This document shows, in pieces, positions 1 through 6,532 of a stretch of DNA of 8,519 nt. This stretch comes from Umezawaea sp039922235 (GTDB lineage Bacteria > Actinomycetota > Actinomycetes > Mycobacteriales > Pseudonocardiaceae). The notes beneath the pieces were generated by a model, which saw only the letters and a program-made list of their open reading frames with translations, was not told the origin of the DNA and ran no database searches. Position 1 is the first letter of the stretch. The number at the start of each line of letters is the position of its first letter. Location of the stretch: NCBI GenBank assembly GCA_039922235.1, contig JBDSAJ010001008.1, forward strand, positions 1 through 8,519. The letters are read 5' to 3'. The position numbers were made by a program, and so were the translations under genes.

Positions 1-27
1 GTGGCCGGCCGAACCCGCGCGCGCAGC

Positions 28-62
28 CGAGTTCGGAGGCGCATCGAACGCCTCCGAACTCG
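28..62. repeat. Perfect 14-bp inverted repeat (stem-loop), possible terminator
   Basis: The arms CGAGTTCGGAGGCG (28-41) and CGCCTCCGAACTCG (49-62) are exact reverse complements around a 7-base loop. No T-run follows on either strand, so it is not a classical intrinsic terminator; actinobacteria are thought to use U-less hairpins as well. It lies about 220 bp beyond the stop codon of the minus-strand gene ending at 280, so it could end that transcript or one entering from the left. The surrounding 1-279 stretch shows no convincing gene: the open frames are arginine-, proline- or cysteine-rich and look like composition artefacts. A recombination or protein-binding site is also possible. Confidence 0.6.
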
Positions 63-279
63 TCGAGGACCTGCGGCCCCCGAGCCCCCGCCCGGCCGCA
101 GACGGCCGGACACGGAGCTGCGCACGCTCGTTCCTCGCGCCCACAGCACTGTTCCCTCATCCCGCACGACCTGGCACCGCACCCGCCACCGTCGGCGACA
201 TCGGCGATCGGCCAAGCCGGCGGCATTGCGACTCACCGGCACACGGCCCCAGCGCGCCTGGACAGCAGCAGCCCCGCGC

Positions 280-804
280 TCACAACGCGCCTGTGGTGCG
301 CCCGTCATCCGCCAGCACACCACCGTTCCACGGTGGCTCCACCACCACCGCCGCATTAGCCGACGGCATCGACGTCTCAGCGCCATCTGGACCGGCCACA
401 ACCCGCGCGTCCGTGTCACCGGACGCGTCCACTGCGACGGTCGCGTCTTCCACCGGATCCGGCTCGGTTGCCGACTGTGCCGACTTCGTCCAGTCGCGCA
501 ACGCCCGGACAGACACACCGGTCAGCGTCGCCAACTCCTGCGGCTCGAAATCCTCGAACGCGGCCAGCACCGCCGCACCGGTTCGCGCCTCAGCCTCCGC
601 GACGCGCCGGAGCGCGTCCGCCTCATCGCGCTTCAGCTGCGCGCGCAACTCCTCCACCTGTGCCGCCGTATCCGCGCGGATCTTTGCCAACGCCTGTGCG
701 GCACCGACCACCGCACGCGCGGCCGTTCGTCGCCGCTGGAGTCGTTTCCTGTCCAAGGCGCGAAGATCCGCGAGGATCTCCGCCGCTGTCCGCACCTCCA
801 CCAC
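280..804 (-). CDS. Small coiled-coil/helix-turn-helix protein, putative relaxosome accessory
   Basis: I do not recognise a named family. The frame stays open to a TTG at 837, but the GTG at 804 (or the next codon, 801) is preferred because GGGAG lies 4 or 7 bases upstream, while the TTG has no good ribosome binding site and sits where a candidate promoter would start transcription. Numbered from the TTG, residues 15-90 are a charged Ala/Arg/Glu-rich helix suited to a coiled coil. Residues 97-118 (PQELATLTGVSVRALRDW) read like a helix-turn-helix of the MerR/excisionase kind. The rest is a disordered acidic, Pro/Ala-rich tail. The protein has no membrane segment or signal peptide. It is divergent from the relaxase across a palindrome-rich region, as relaxosome accessory proteins such as TraY, TrwA or MobC often are. 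An oriT-binding or regulatory role is inferred from that context and the HTH only. Confidence 0.72.
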   Translation of the reverse strand: MVEVRTAAEILADLRALDRKRLQRRRTAARAVVGAAQALAKIRADTAAQVEELRAQLKRDEADALRRVAEAEARTGAAVLAAFEDFEPQELATLTGVSVRALRDWTKSAQSATEPDPVEDATVAVDASGDTDARVVAGPDGAETSMPSANAAVVVEPPWNGGVLADDGRTTGAL

Positions 805-808
805 ATCA

Positions 809-813
809 CTCCC
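809..813 (-). promoter_or_regulatory. Ribosome binding site that favours the downstream GTG starts
   Basis: The minus strand reads GGGAG here, 4 bases before GTG 804 and 7 bases before GTG 801. It lies inside the longer TTG-initiated frame, so it argues for the shorter protein. Confidence 0.5.
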
Positions 814-842
814 AGCGTCCGCCGTTGCACCCGTCAACCGCG

Positions 843-872
843 AACCTAAGCCGGTGCGGAGGCCTCACCCAA
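843..872 (-). promoter_or_regulatory. Candidate promoter for the small HTH gene
   Basis: On the minus strand, TTGGGT (867-872) and TAGGTT (843-848) are separated by 18 bases and fit a weak sigma-70-like -35/-10 pair. Transcription would start near 836, just upstream of the GGGAG site and the GTG start codons. The matches are weak in GC-rich DNA, so this is tentative. Confidence 0.3.
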
Positions 873-988
873 GGAAATCCGCCCAACACCCGCACGTGGG
901 GCGCGCATGCCCTATGCCGACACCACGACAGCACGCACCAGCCGCCAGCCACTCACCCCCGCATACGAGGCTGTGCGTTGGGAGGGAG

Positions 989-1011
989 GCAGCAGGACCG
1001 GGTCCTGCTGC
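989..1011. repeat. Near-perfect 23-bp palindrome, protein-binding site candidate
   Basis: The arms GCAGCAGGACC (989-999) and GGTCCTGCTGC (1001-1011) are exact reverse complements around a single central G at 1000. With a one-base centre it would not form a normal hairpin loop, so it is better read as a site for a symmetric dimeric protein. The nearby HTH protein is an obvious candidate binder (inference). Confidence 0.65.
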
Positions 1012-1031
1012 ACTACCGCGACCCGCCTGAT

Positions 1032-1053
1032 CCTCGCCATGGTGGTGGCGAGG
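1032..1053. repeat. Inverted repeat with 8-bp arms, possible oriT hairpin
   Basis: CCTCGCCA (1032-1039) and TGGCGAGG (1046-1053) pair perfectly around the 6-base loop TGGTGG. A G-rich stretch follows immediately (1054-1060). A hairpin lying directly 5' of the nick is a hallmark of MobF origins such as those of F and R388. It lies upstream of the proposed relaxase promoter, so it is probably not part of that mRNA. Confidence 0.5.
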
Positions 1054-1075
1054 GGCGTGGCCGCGTGCAAGGGCA

Positions 1076-1103
1076 TTCAAGATCAACAACTTTGCGCTAT
1101 GGT
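1076..1103 (+). promoter_or_regulatory. Candidate promoter of the relaxase gene
   Basis: TTCAAG (1076-1081) and TATGGT (1098-1103) are 16 bases apart and fit a -35/-10 pair; the -10 matches TANNNT. This is the most AT-rich stretch of the intergenic region. Transcription would begin near 1110, inside the 1102-1119 inverted repeat. Confidence 0.4.
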
Positions 1104-1119
1104 ATCCCTAGCGGGATAC
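1102..1119. promoter_or_regulatory. Inverted repeat overlapping the promoter, likely operator
   Basis: GTATCCC (1102-1108) and GGGATAC (1113-1119) are exact reverse complements around TAGC. The site overlaps the end of the proposed -10 element and the expected transcription start, where a bound repressor would block RNA polymerase. The regulator is unknown; the divergent HTH protein, or a regulator outside the window, could bind it. Confidence 0.45.
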
Positions 1120-1164
1120 GGCTGACGCCCACCACAACGCGGCCTCGATTCCTGCAGCCCCCAC

Positions 1165-4100
1165 ATGTCGCTGACACACGCGGACAGCCTCGTGGTGTCC
1201 GCTCACGACTGTGAGTGGGGGTGTCGTTCCTTGGCGTATGTCACGCCCATCGGCTTCGACCCCGCACAGATCGACTACTGGTTGGGACAGGAACACGGCT
1301 GCGGTTCCGGCTCGGGCGACCGGCGGTTCTCCTACTACGCCGACGACCGCGAGAGTCCACTGAGGTGGATCGGACGCGGCCTCGCCGACGTCGGCATCAC
1401 CGCGGGCAGTGTCCTGACACCGGACCAGTTCCCGATGGCCAAAGCGCTCCTGAACGGCGCCCATCCGCAGACCGGCGAAGTCCTGGTCGAACCCAAAGTA
1501 GCCATCTACGAGGACGCCAAACTTCCTCTCGTGCCGCTGCTGCGAGCCATCCGCGGAGTGGCCGCTGAAGCCGACGTACCGGTCTCCGACGTCCTCACCA
1601 ACCCCAAACATCTCGCCTGGTTCCAGGCGGGCGAACGCGCGGTGGCATCCAAAGGCGAAGGCGCACGACGCCGAGCCGACGAGCTGGGCCAACTCGCCGA
1701 CGCCGCCAGCCTCGACATCGACCAACTCTGGGGTGAAGACGCCTACCGGACCGCCGTTGCCAACCTGTCCGAAATCCACGTCGAAACCAAGCCCGACGGC
1801 ACCACACAGGAGGTGCGGCGACCACGTCGCCGCATCGTCGGCAACGGCGGCTACGGGCTGACCCTGACCCTCCCGAAGGGCCTCGCTGTGCTCCCCGCCT
1901 TCGCCGAGGCTCCGCTCGCCGCCGACTTCGAGCAGATCTACCTCACCGAAGTCGAACGAACCTTCGCCTGGTGGGAGACCGCCACCGCGTACGGGATGCG
2001 CGGCAAACACGGCAACGGCCGCTCCGCGAAAGTCGTCCAGGGCAACGGCTTCCTCGGGTGGAGGATGATCCACCGCACCGCACGACCAGCCTCCGGAGCA
2101 GAGATCGGCGACCCACACTGGCACGTCCATCTCACCATCGCGAACATGACCCTGGGCGAAGACGGCCACTGGTCCACCGTCGCCTCCGGTGGCCGCGACC
2201 TCATCCGGCACGCCCCAGCCGCCGACCGGATACTCCAAGCGTTGGTCCGCTACCGACTCCACACCCAGTACGGCATACGTTTCGCCTGGAACAACCGCAC
2301 CAAGAAGTGGGAAGTCGCCGGCATCCCGGACGCCACTCTGCGCCTGTTCTCCAAGCGCAACTCCGACATCCACGACACCCTCCTCGCGCTCGGATACGAA
2401 CCCGGACAAGCCACCCGTGCACAGGAACGCATCGCCGAACAACGCACCCGCAACAGCAAAGGCGACTACATCGACACTGACACCGCCACCCTTCAGGAGA
2501 TCTGGCAAGGCCAGGAACTCGCGGCCGGACGCGACCCCGAAGTCCACATGCGCCGCGTCCTCAACGGCGGCCGTCTTCCCGACGACACCGAGGAGATCGA
2601 GCCGGAACCAGACGTTACCGTCGAATCCATCGCCCAAGCTCTGCTGGATCCGAACACCGGACTCACCGCTCACTCCCGGCGTTTCAGCCGCGCGGATGCC
2701 CTGTGGCGAGTCGCGGACGCCATGCCCAACGGCTACGCCTCACCCGCCGAGATCGAAGCCATGACCGACCGGGTCCTGGCGCACGCGGGATTCCTGCGCC
2801 TGCCCGACCGCCTCGACCCCGAACTCGCCCACCACACCGGGGCGAAGAAGCTCCTCTCGGCCGACCACATGAGCAACGCCCAGAGCTACACCACCGACGA
2901 TGTCGTCGAGGCCGAGACGACCATCCTGCGTGCCGCCAAAGCCAGCCACATCGCGCAGTCGCCGGTCCAGGTCACCGACCCGAACATCATCGAACTCGCG
3001 ATCGGCACAGTGGAAGCAGCCCAGAACTACGAGCTGTCCGAGGAACAGCGGCGGGCGCTGTTGGGGTTGGTCACCAGCGGCCGGATGATCGACACAGTCG
3101 AAGGTGCCCCCGGCACCGGCAAGACCACGCTCATGCGCGCGGTACGCGTCACCTTGGAAGCCGCCGGATTCGTGGTCGGCGGCGCAGCCACCGCCGCGGT
3201 GGCCGCACTGAATCTGCAGGCCGAATCCGGTATCCACGCCCGCACCATCGCCTCCTACACCGGTCGCATCGACGACAACGATCCCGAGGTACTCGCTGGC
3301 GTGGACGTCCTGGTCATCGACGAGGCCAACCTCACCAACGACCGCGACCGAGCCAAAATCTACCGGCGCGCCGCGCACACCGGCACCCGGATCATCGAGA
3401 TCGGCGACTCCCACCAACTCAGAGGTGTCGGCGTCGGATCACTGTTCGGACACGTCCACGAACTCGCCGACGGCGCCGTCCTTCGGGACAACCGACGCCA
3501 AGCCGACGAGGACGAACGCGAGGCCATCGCCGCCTGGCGCGACGCCCGCTACGCCGAAGCACTCTCGACCTGGTCGGGCAAAGGGCGACTGGTCGCCACC
3601 GAAACCGCCACCGAGGCAACCGCGGCAATGCTCTCCTCATGGTGGGAACAACGCCAAGGCGCACCCGACCCCCACACCGAAATCCGCGGCCTGGTGATGC
3701 TCGCCGCCACCAACCTCACAGTGCGCCGCCTCAACGACGCCGCCCAAGCGATGCGACTGCACGAAGGCGAACTCGGCGAAGGCCGCAACTACGACCTGGC
3801 CGGAGGAGGAACACAGCGCCTCCACGTCGGCGACCACATCCTGCTGCGCACCAACGCCTACCGCAGCCCCGACCTCTCCGACGTCCCGGTCCTCAACGGC
3901 TTCCGCGCGGTGGTACACGCCATCGACGTCGACGGCACCATCACCGCACAGTGGCAGCAACACGACGCCGACGGTGTCACGACGCTGTCCGCGCGTCTGC
4001 TGCCCAAATACGTGGCCATCGGAGGCGTCGAACTGGGCTACGCGATGACGGTCCACAAGAGTGAAGGGCTGACGGTCAAAGACCAGTGGGGTGGCCCGGA

Positions 4101-6285
4101 CGGCGACCAATTCGGCGGAACCGTGCTGTTCGCCGCCGCCGGCGCGGACAACCCCGCCGCGCACGTCGCCACCAGCCGCCACGCCACCAGCGTCTGGCTG
4201 TTCGGCGCACGCGAAGAACTGGAAACCGAACTGGACACCCACGTGCGTGGGGTGCCCACGACTCGAGGCGAACGGGACGACCGGGTCCTGGAAAAGCTCG
4301 CCGAACGCGCCCGCAACACCGAAACCTCACCCGACGACTTCCCCGTCGTGGTCCAACTCGGCCTACCGGAATTCCGCACCGAGGCCGACACCCACGCCCG
4401 CCAAGCCGACCACGACGAGAGGATCCGACGGGAACGCGACGCGGAGGCCGCGCGACGAGAAGCACAGCGCCGCCGAGACGACCGCGCGCACCAGACCGCA
4501 GAAGGTCGACGAGCACGGGCGGAACGTCAGGCTGAGGCCGAGCGGCTCGCTGCCACTGCCGCGGTGCTGCTGCGCGAGGTCTGGCGACACGAACCTGCCC
4601 TGGTCGAACAGATCATCGCCGGAACCGCGTTCAGTGCGGTGGCCACCAGCCTTGGCGATGTCGAGAACTCCGCCCTTGACGTCTACGAAGTGCTCGCTGA
4701 GGTGCCTCTGGACACGATCGGGTCCGACCAGATCATCGACAAGACCAGGTTCACCGCATGGGCCATCAACGACGCCGCGGAACGGATCAAAAGCGGCCAA
4801 GCCGCCAGCGACCACGACCGCGCGGCCCGACGCCGTGACCAGGAACAGGCCCGAGACCAAGCGGGAGACCTGCTGCGCGAAGCATGGCCCACCCGACCCG
4901 AACTGGCCGAAGAAGTCATCTCCGCCCCTGCTTTCGGTGCCGTGGTGCGCGGACTCGAGCGGCACATGGCGGCGGGATTCGACCCGAGAGACCTGCTGGC
5001 CAAGGTGGCTTTGGCCAAGGTCGACAGTCCCACCATCGCGGACAAGGCCCGGTTCACCGCCTACTCGCTGCACCGGATCGTGGAGCACGAACGGGACAAG
5101 ATCGACCGCGAGTTCCGTGCTGCCGACCGTGCGGCGGCCGAGCGTCACCGCCGCCGCACGGCCGCCGACTACCTTCAGGAAGCCTGGTCGGCTCGCACCG
5201 AGTTGGCTGACCGCGTCATCGCCGGTCCGGCTTTCGGTATCTTCGCCCAGCGCGTCGAGGATGCGCTCGAAGCCGATGTCGACGTCCCACGCGCGCTGGC
5301 GTCGATCCCCCCGGAGACGGTCGACCGGACCGGGATCCGGAACCTGTCCGCGTTCCTGGTGTCGGTGTTCGACCGCGCCGTAGACCAGCAGATCACCGAA
5401 CGGGACACAACACCCGAGCCCGAAGCTGACGTCCACGAGGTCGGTTCGACGCCGAACTGGACCTCCCGCACCTACGGCTGGATGACCGACGACGCGCTGC
5501 GCCAGGCCATCGACGACCACGAACGCGACTTGCGCACCCTCGCCACCAGGCGGGCAGAAGCCGAAGACCGAGCCGCGCAGTTGCGGGCTGCCGCCGCCAC
5601 CGACACTGGTGCTCACGTTCAGGCGCTGGACGCGAACCTGGCATCCGCGCGTGCGCTTGCCGCCGCAGCCGCTGAAACCGCTCGACTGCGAACGGAGTGG
5701 TCGGCCGCTCGGGAGCGCGCACAGAACGCAGCGGTAGAACGCGGCGACCTCGAGCATGAGCTCCAGAGGCAGGGGAAGCACGCCAGGTCACGTCGGACAG
5801 AGCTCATCGAACGCGCCGAGCAACTGCGCTTGACCGAGGAGCAAGCACAAGCCGACGGTCTTGCCCACGCGCAGCGAGCCGCAGCCTTGAAACAGCAATT
5901 CGGGCAGATACCTGACCCTCGACGCATCGAAGCCCGCGTGAGGGCAATCGGAGAAGACTACCCGCACGCCCGCATTGTGGCTCGACACCGTGACGCCGAC
6001 GCTGCTTCCGTAGCCGAACGACAAGTGTCTCGCGTTACCGAACACCACGCTCGCCAGGCTGAGCTGGTCGAGACCCTTCGTGCTGAACACCAACTCCGTC
6101 AGCACATGCCGTCTCACGAACATGAACTCGAACACCGTGAGCGGGAACAGCGCCTACACCGGCCCCTGCACGCCGAGGCGGTGCGGACAGTGGTGCCAGA
6201 GCGCGGATCCCCCAGCGTGGTCAACGACATTGAATACCTACCTGAACCGCAGCCTGAGATCGATCCGCCCTCACCCGGCGTCTGA
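1165..6285 (+). CDS. MobF/TrwC-family conjugative relaxase-helicase with three C-terminal repeats
   Basis: A 1706-residue relaxase that should nick oriT, stay bound to the 5' end and unwind the strand for transfer. Candidate catalytic tyrosines are Y38 and Y57/Y58. The HUH metal site is H303 with H320 and H322 (DPHWHVHLTIAN, 316-327). The helicase has a Q-motif glutamine Q628, Walker A GAPGTGKTT (647-655, K653), Walker B VLVIDEAN (715-722), GDSHQL (747-752), DNRRQ (775-779), TVHKSEG (962-968) and ATSRH (1002-1006). Residues 1132-1410 are three tandem modules of about 100 residues; 1440-1690 are charged coiled coil; the end is acidic and Pro-rich. Its size is close to F TraI (about 1756) and well above TrwC (966). 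The ATG at 1165 has no Shine-Dalgarno; TTG 1231 has GGGGG 9 bases upstream and would start just before LAYVTPIGFD, so the true start may be 1231. A composition-typical actinobacterial gene; it is followed by intron debris. Confidence 0.95.
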   Translation: MSLTHADSLVVSAHDCEWGCRSLAYVTPIGFDPAQIDYWLGQEHGCGSGSGDRRFSYYADDRESPLRWIGRGLADVGITAGSVLTPDQFPMAKALLNGAHPQTGEVLVEPKVAIYEDAKLPLVPLLRAIRGVAAEADVPVSDVLTNPKHLAWFQAGERAVASKGEGARRRADELGQLADAASLDIDQLWGEDAYRTAVANLSEIHVETKPDGTTQEVRRPRRRIVGNGGYGLTLTLPKGLAVLPAFAEAPLAADFEQIYLTEVERTFAWWETATAYGMRGKHGNGRSAKVVQGNGFLGWRMIHRTARPASGAEIGDPHWHVHLTIANMTLGEDGHWSTVASGGRDLIRHAPAADRILQALVRYRLHTQYGIRFAWNNRTKKWEVAGIPDATLRLFSKRNSDIHDTLLALGYEPGQATRAQERIAEQRTRNSKGDYIDTDTATLQEIWQGQELAAGRDPEVHMRRVLNGGRLPDDTEEIEPEPDVTVESIAQALLDPNTGLTAHSRRFSRADALWRVADAMPNGYASPAEIEAMTDRVLAHAGFLRLPDRLDPELAHHTGAKKLLSADHMSNAQSYTTDDVVEAETTILRAAKASHIAQSPVQVTDPNIIELAIGTVEAAQNYELSEEQRRALLGLVTSGRMIDTVEGAPGTGKTTLMRAVRVTLEAAGFVVGGAATAAVAALNLQAESGIHARTIASYTGRIDDNDPEVLAGVDVLVIDEANLTNDRDRAKIYRRAAHTGTRIIEIGDSHQLRGVGVGSLFGHVHELADGAVLRDNRRQADEDEREAIAAWRDARYAEALSTWSGKGRLVATETATEATAAMLSSWWEQRQGAPDPHTEIRGLVMLAATNLTVRRLNDAAQAMRLHEGELGEGRNYDLAGGGTQRLHVGDHILLRTNAYRSPDLSDVPVLNGFRAVVHAIDVDGTITAQWQQHDADGVTTLSARLLPKYVAIGGVELGYAMTVHKSEGLTVKDQWGGPDGDQFGGTVLFAAAGADNPAAHVATSRHATSVWLFGAREELETELDTHVRGVPTTRGERDDRVLEKLAERARNTETSPDDFPVVVQLGLPEFRTEADTHARQADHDERIRRERDAEAARREAQRRRDDRAHQTAEGRRARAERQAEAERLAATAAVLLREVWRHEPALVEQIIAGTAFSAVATSLGDVENSALDVYEVLAEVPLDTIGSDQIIDKTRFTAWAINDAAERIKSGQAASDHDRAARRRDQEQARDQAGDLLREAWPTRPELAEEVISAPAFGAVVRGLERHMAAGFDPRDLLAKVALAKVDSPTIADKARFTAYSLHRIVEHERDKIDREFRAADRAAAERHRRRTAADYLQEAWSARTELADRVIAGPAFGIFAQRVEDALEADVDVPRALASIPPETVDRTGIRNLSAFLVSVFDRAVDQQITERDTTPEPEADVHEVGSTPNWTSRTYGWMTDDALRQAIDDHERDLRTLATRRAEAEDRAAQLRAAAATDTGAHVQALDANLASARALAAAAAETARLRTEWSAARERAQNAAVERGDLEHELQRQGKHARSRRTELIERAEQLRLTEEQAQADGLAHAQRAAALKQQFGQIPDPRRIEARVRAIGEDYPHARIVARHRDADAASVAERQVSRVTEHHARQAELVETLRAEHQLRQHMPSHEHELEHREREQRLHRPLHAEAVRTVVPERGSPSVVNDIEYLPEPQPEIDPPSPGV
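4558..5394 (+). repeat. Three tandem modules of about 100 residues in the relaxase C-terminus
   Basis: Module 1 starts near residue 1132 (4558), module 2 near 1233 (4861) and module 3 near 1333 (5161). The anchor tryptophans W1140, W1241 and W1341 are 101 and 100 residues apart. Each module opens with a pattern like LLREAWxxRPELAExVIAGPAFG (seen as LLREVWRHEPAL, LLREAWPTRPEL, YLQEAWSARTEL), continues with a D-x-x-x-x-L-A-x-V/I segment, and ends with a helix containing RFTAWA, RFTAYS or LSAFLV. Modules 1 and 2 are separated from the next by an Arg/Asp/Ala-rich charged linker helix. Sequence divergence between copies is high, so the duplication is old and the unit looks like a real folded helical domain. 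I do not know its function. Confidence 0.8.
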
Positions 6286-6301
6286 TCCTGATGGCGTCAC
6301 C

Positions 6302-6508
6302 TTGAGATTCCACCCGCCGAAAGACACTGGCCGCCAAGCGCGGCGTCCTCTGGACAAGGTCCGAGCCTTGCAGTCGACGCTGTACCGCAGTGTCAGGCAA
6401 GAACCCGAACGCCGGTTTTATGCCCTGCATGGCTACGTCCACGAGCGGTTGGCGATCCTGGCCAGCCAGGCCGTCGGACGAACAACCCGGCGGGGTCGGA
6501 CGCCGTGA
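6302..6508 (+). pseudogene. Relic of a group II intron reverse transcriptase/maturase N-terminus
   Basis: From about 6335 the frame reads RRPLDKVRALQSTLYRSV, then RQEPERRFYALHGYVHE. This matches the typical opening of group II intron-encoded proteins, where a KVRxLQxxLYxxAKxxPxRRFxALxDKV pattern precedes the reverse transcriptase domain. Near 6473 the frame appears to shift: moving to the frame beginning at 6475 gives RTNNPAGSDAVRDV, which resembles the next conserved segment (VRANxGAPGVDGV). Nothing recognisable follows. The YxDD polymerase motif, maturase domain and intron RNA structure are all absent, so this is dead debris. It lies 16 bp after the relaxase stop and ends against the stop codon of the convergent response-regulator gene. 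The similarity is judged from memory of the family. Confidence 0.7.
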
Positions 6509-6532
6509 GGGATGTTTCTTCGGATCGGACTG

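Larger units (their letters stand above)
838..1164. other. Non-coding divergent intergenic region, candidate origin of transfer (oriT)
   Basis: This stretch between the divergent small HTH gene and the relaxase has no convincing gene. It contains a near-perfect 23-bp palindrome (989-1011), an 8-bp-arm inverted repeat (1032-1053) and a 7-bp-arm inverted repeat (1102-1119), plus an imperfect palindrome around CACGTG (893-898). MobF oriT sites usually lie beside the relaxase gene and combine inverted repeats with a nick site. Directly after the 1032-1053 stem, GCGAGGGGCGTGG (1048-1060) resembles the F plasmid nick region as I remember it (GCGTGGGGTGT/GG): 11 of 13 positions agree. On the other strand, GGGTGTTGGG (891-882) also contains the F-like core GGGTGT. 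The nick site itself is therefore unresolved. Confidence 0.5.

Noticed and set aside
320..336. CCACCG/CGGTGG hairpin near the 3' end of the small HTH gene
   Set aside because: Only six pairs inside a coding tail with repetitive CCACC sequence; no T-run and not worth calling a terminator.
1..849. Plus-strand open frame of 282 codons at the left edge
   Set aside because: It is extremely Arg/His/Pro-rich and lies antisense to the better-supported small HTH gene; it is a GC-composition shadow.
293..1030. Plus-strand Ser/Ala/Thr-rich open frame
   Set aside because: It mirrors the minus-strand HTH gene in the antisense frame and then runs through the palindrome-rich intergenic region.
907..1125. 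Possible 72-codon plus-strand gene in the intergenic region
   Set aside because: It has a GGGG five bases before its ATG, but the protein has no recognisable features and the frame crosses all three inverted repeats and the promoter.
1108..2673. 521-codon minus-strand open frame
   Set aside because: It is antisense to the conserved HUH domain of the relaxase, has a Gly/Val/Asp-rich shadow composition and shows no domain.
4363..5781. 472-codon minus-strand open frame
   Set aside because: It is antisense to the relaxase repeats and coiled coil; length alone is expected in DNA this GC-rich.
6473..6502. Direct repeat GTCGGACG at 6473-6480 and 6495-6502
   Set aside because: Eight bases in GC-rich DNA, located within the intron relic; no second copy elsewhere suggests an attachment site or target duplication.
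6286..6532. Complete group II intron or intron RNA
   Set aside because: The space is far too short for intron RNA domains, and only the N-terminal piece of the encoded protein is present.
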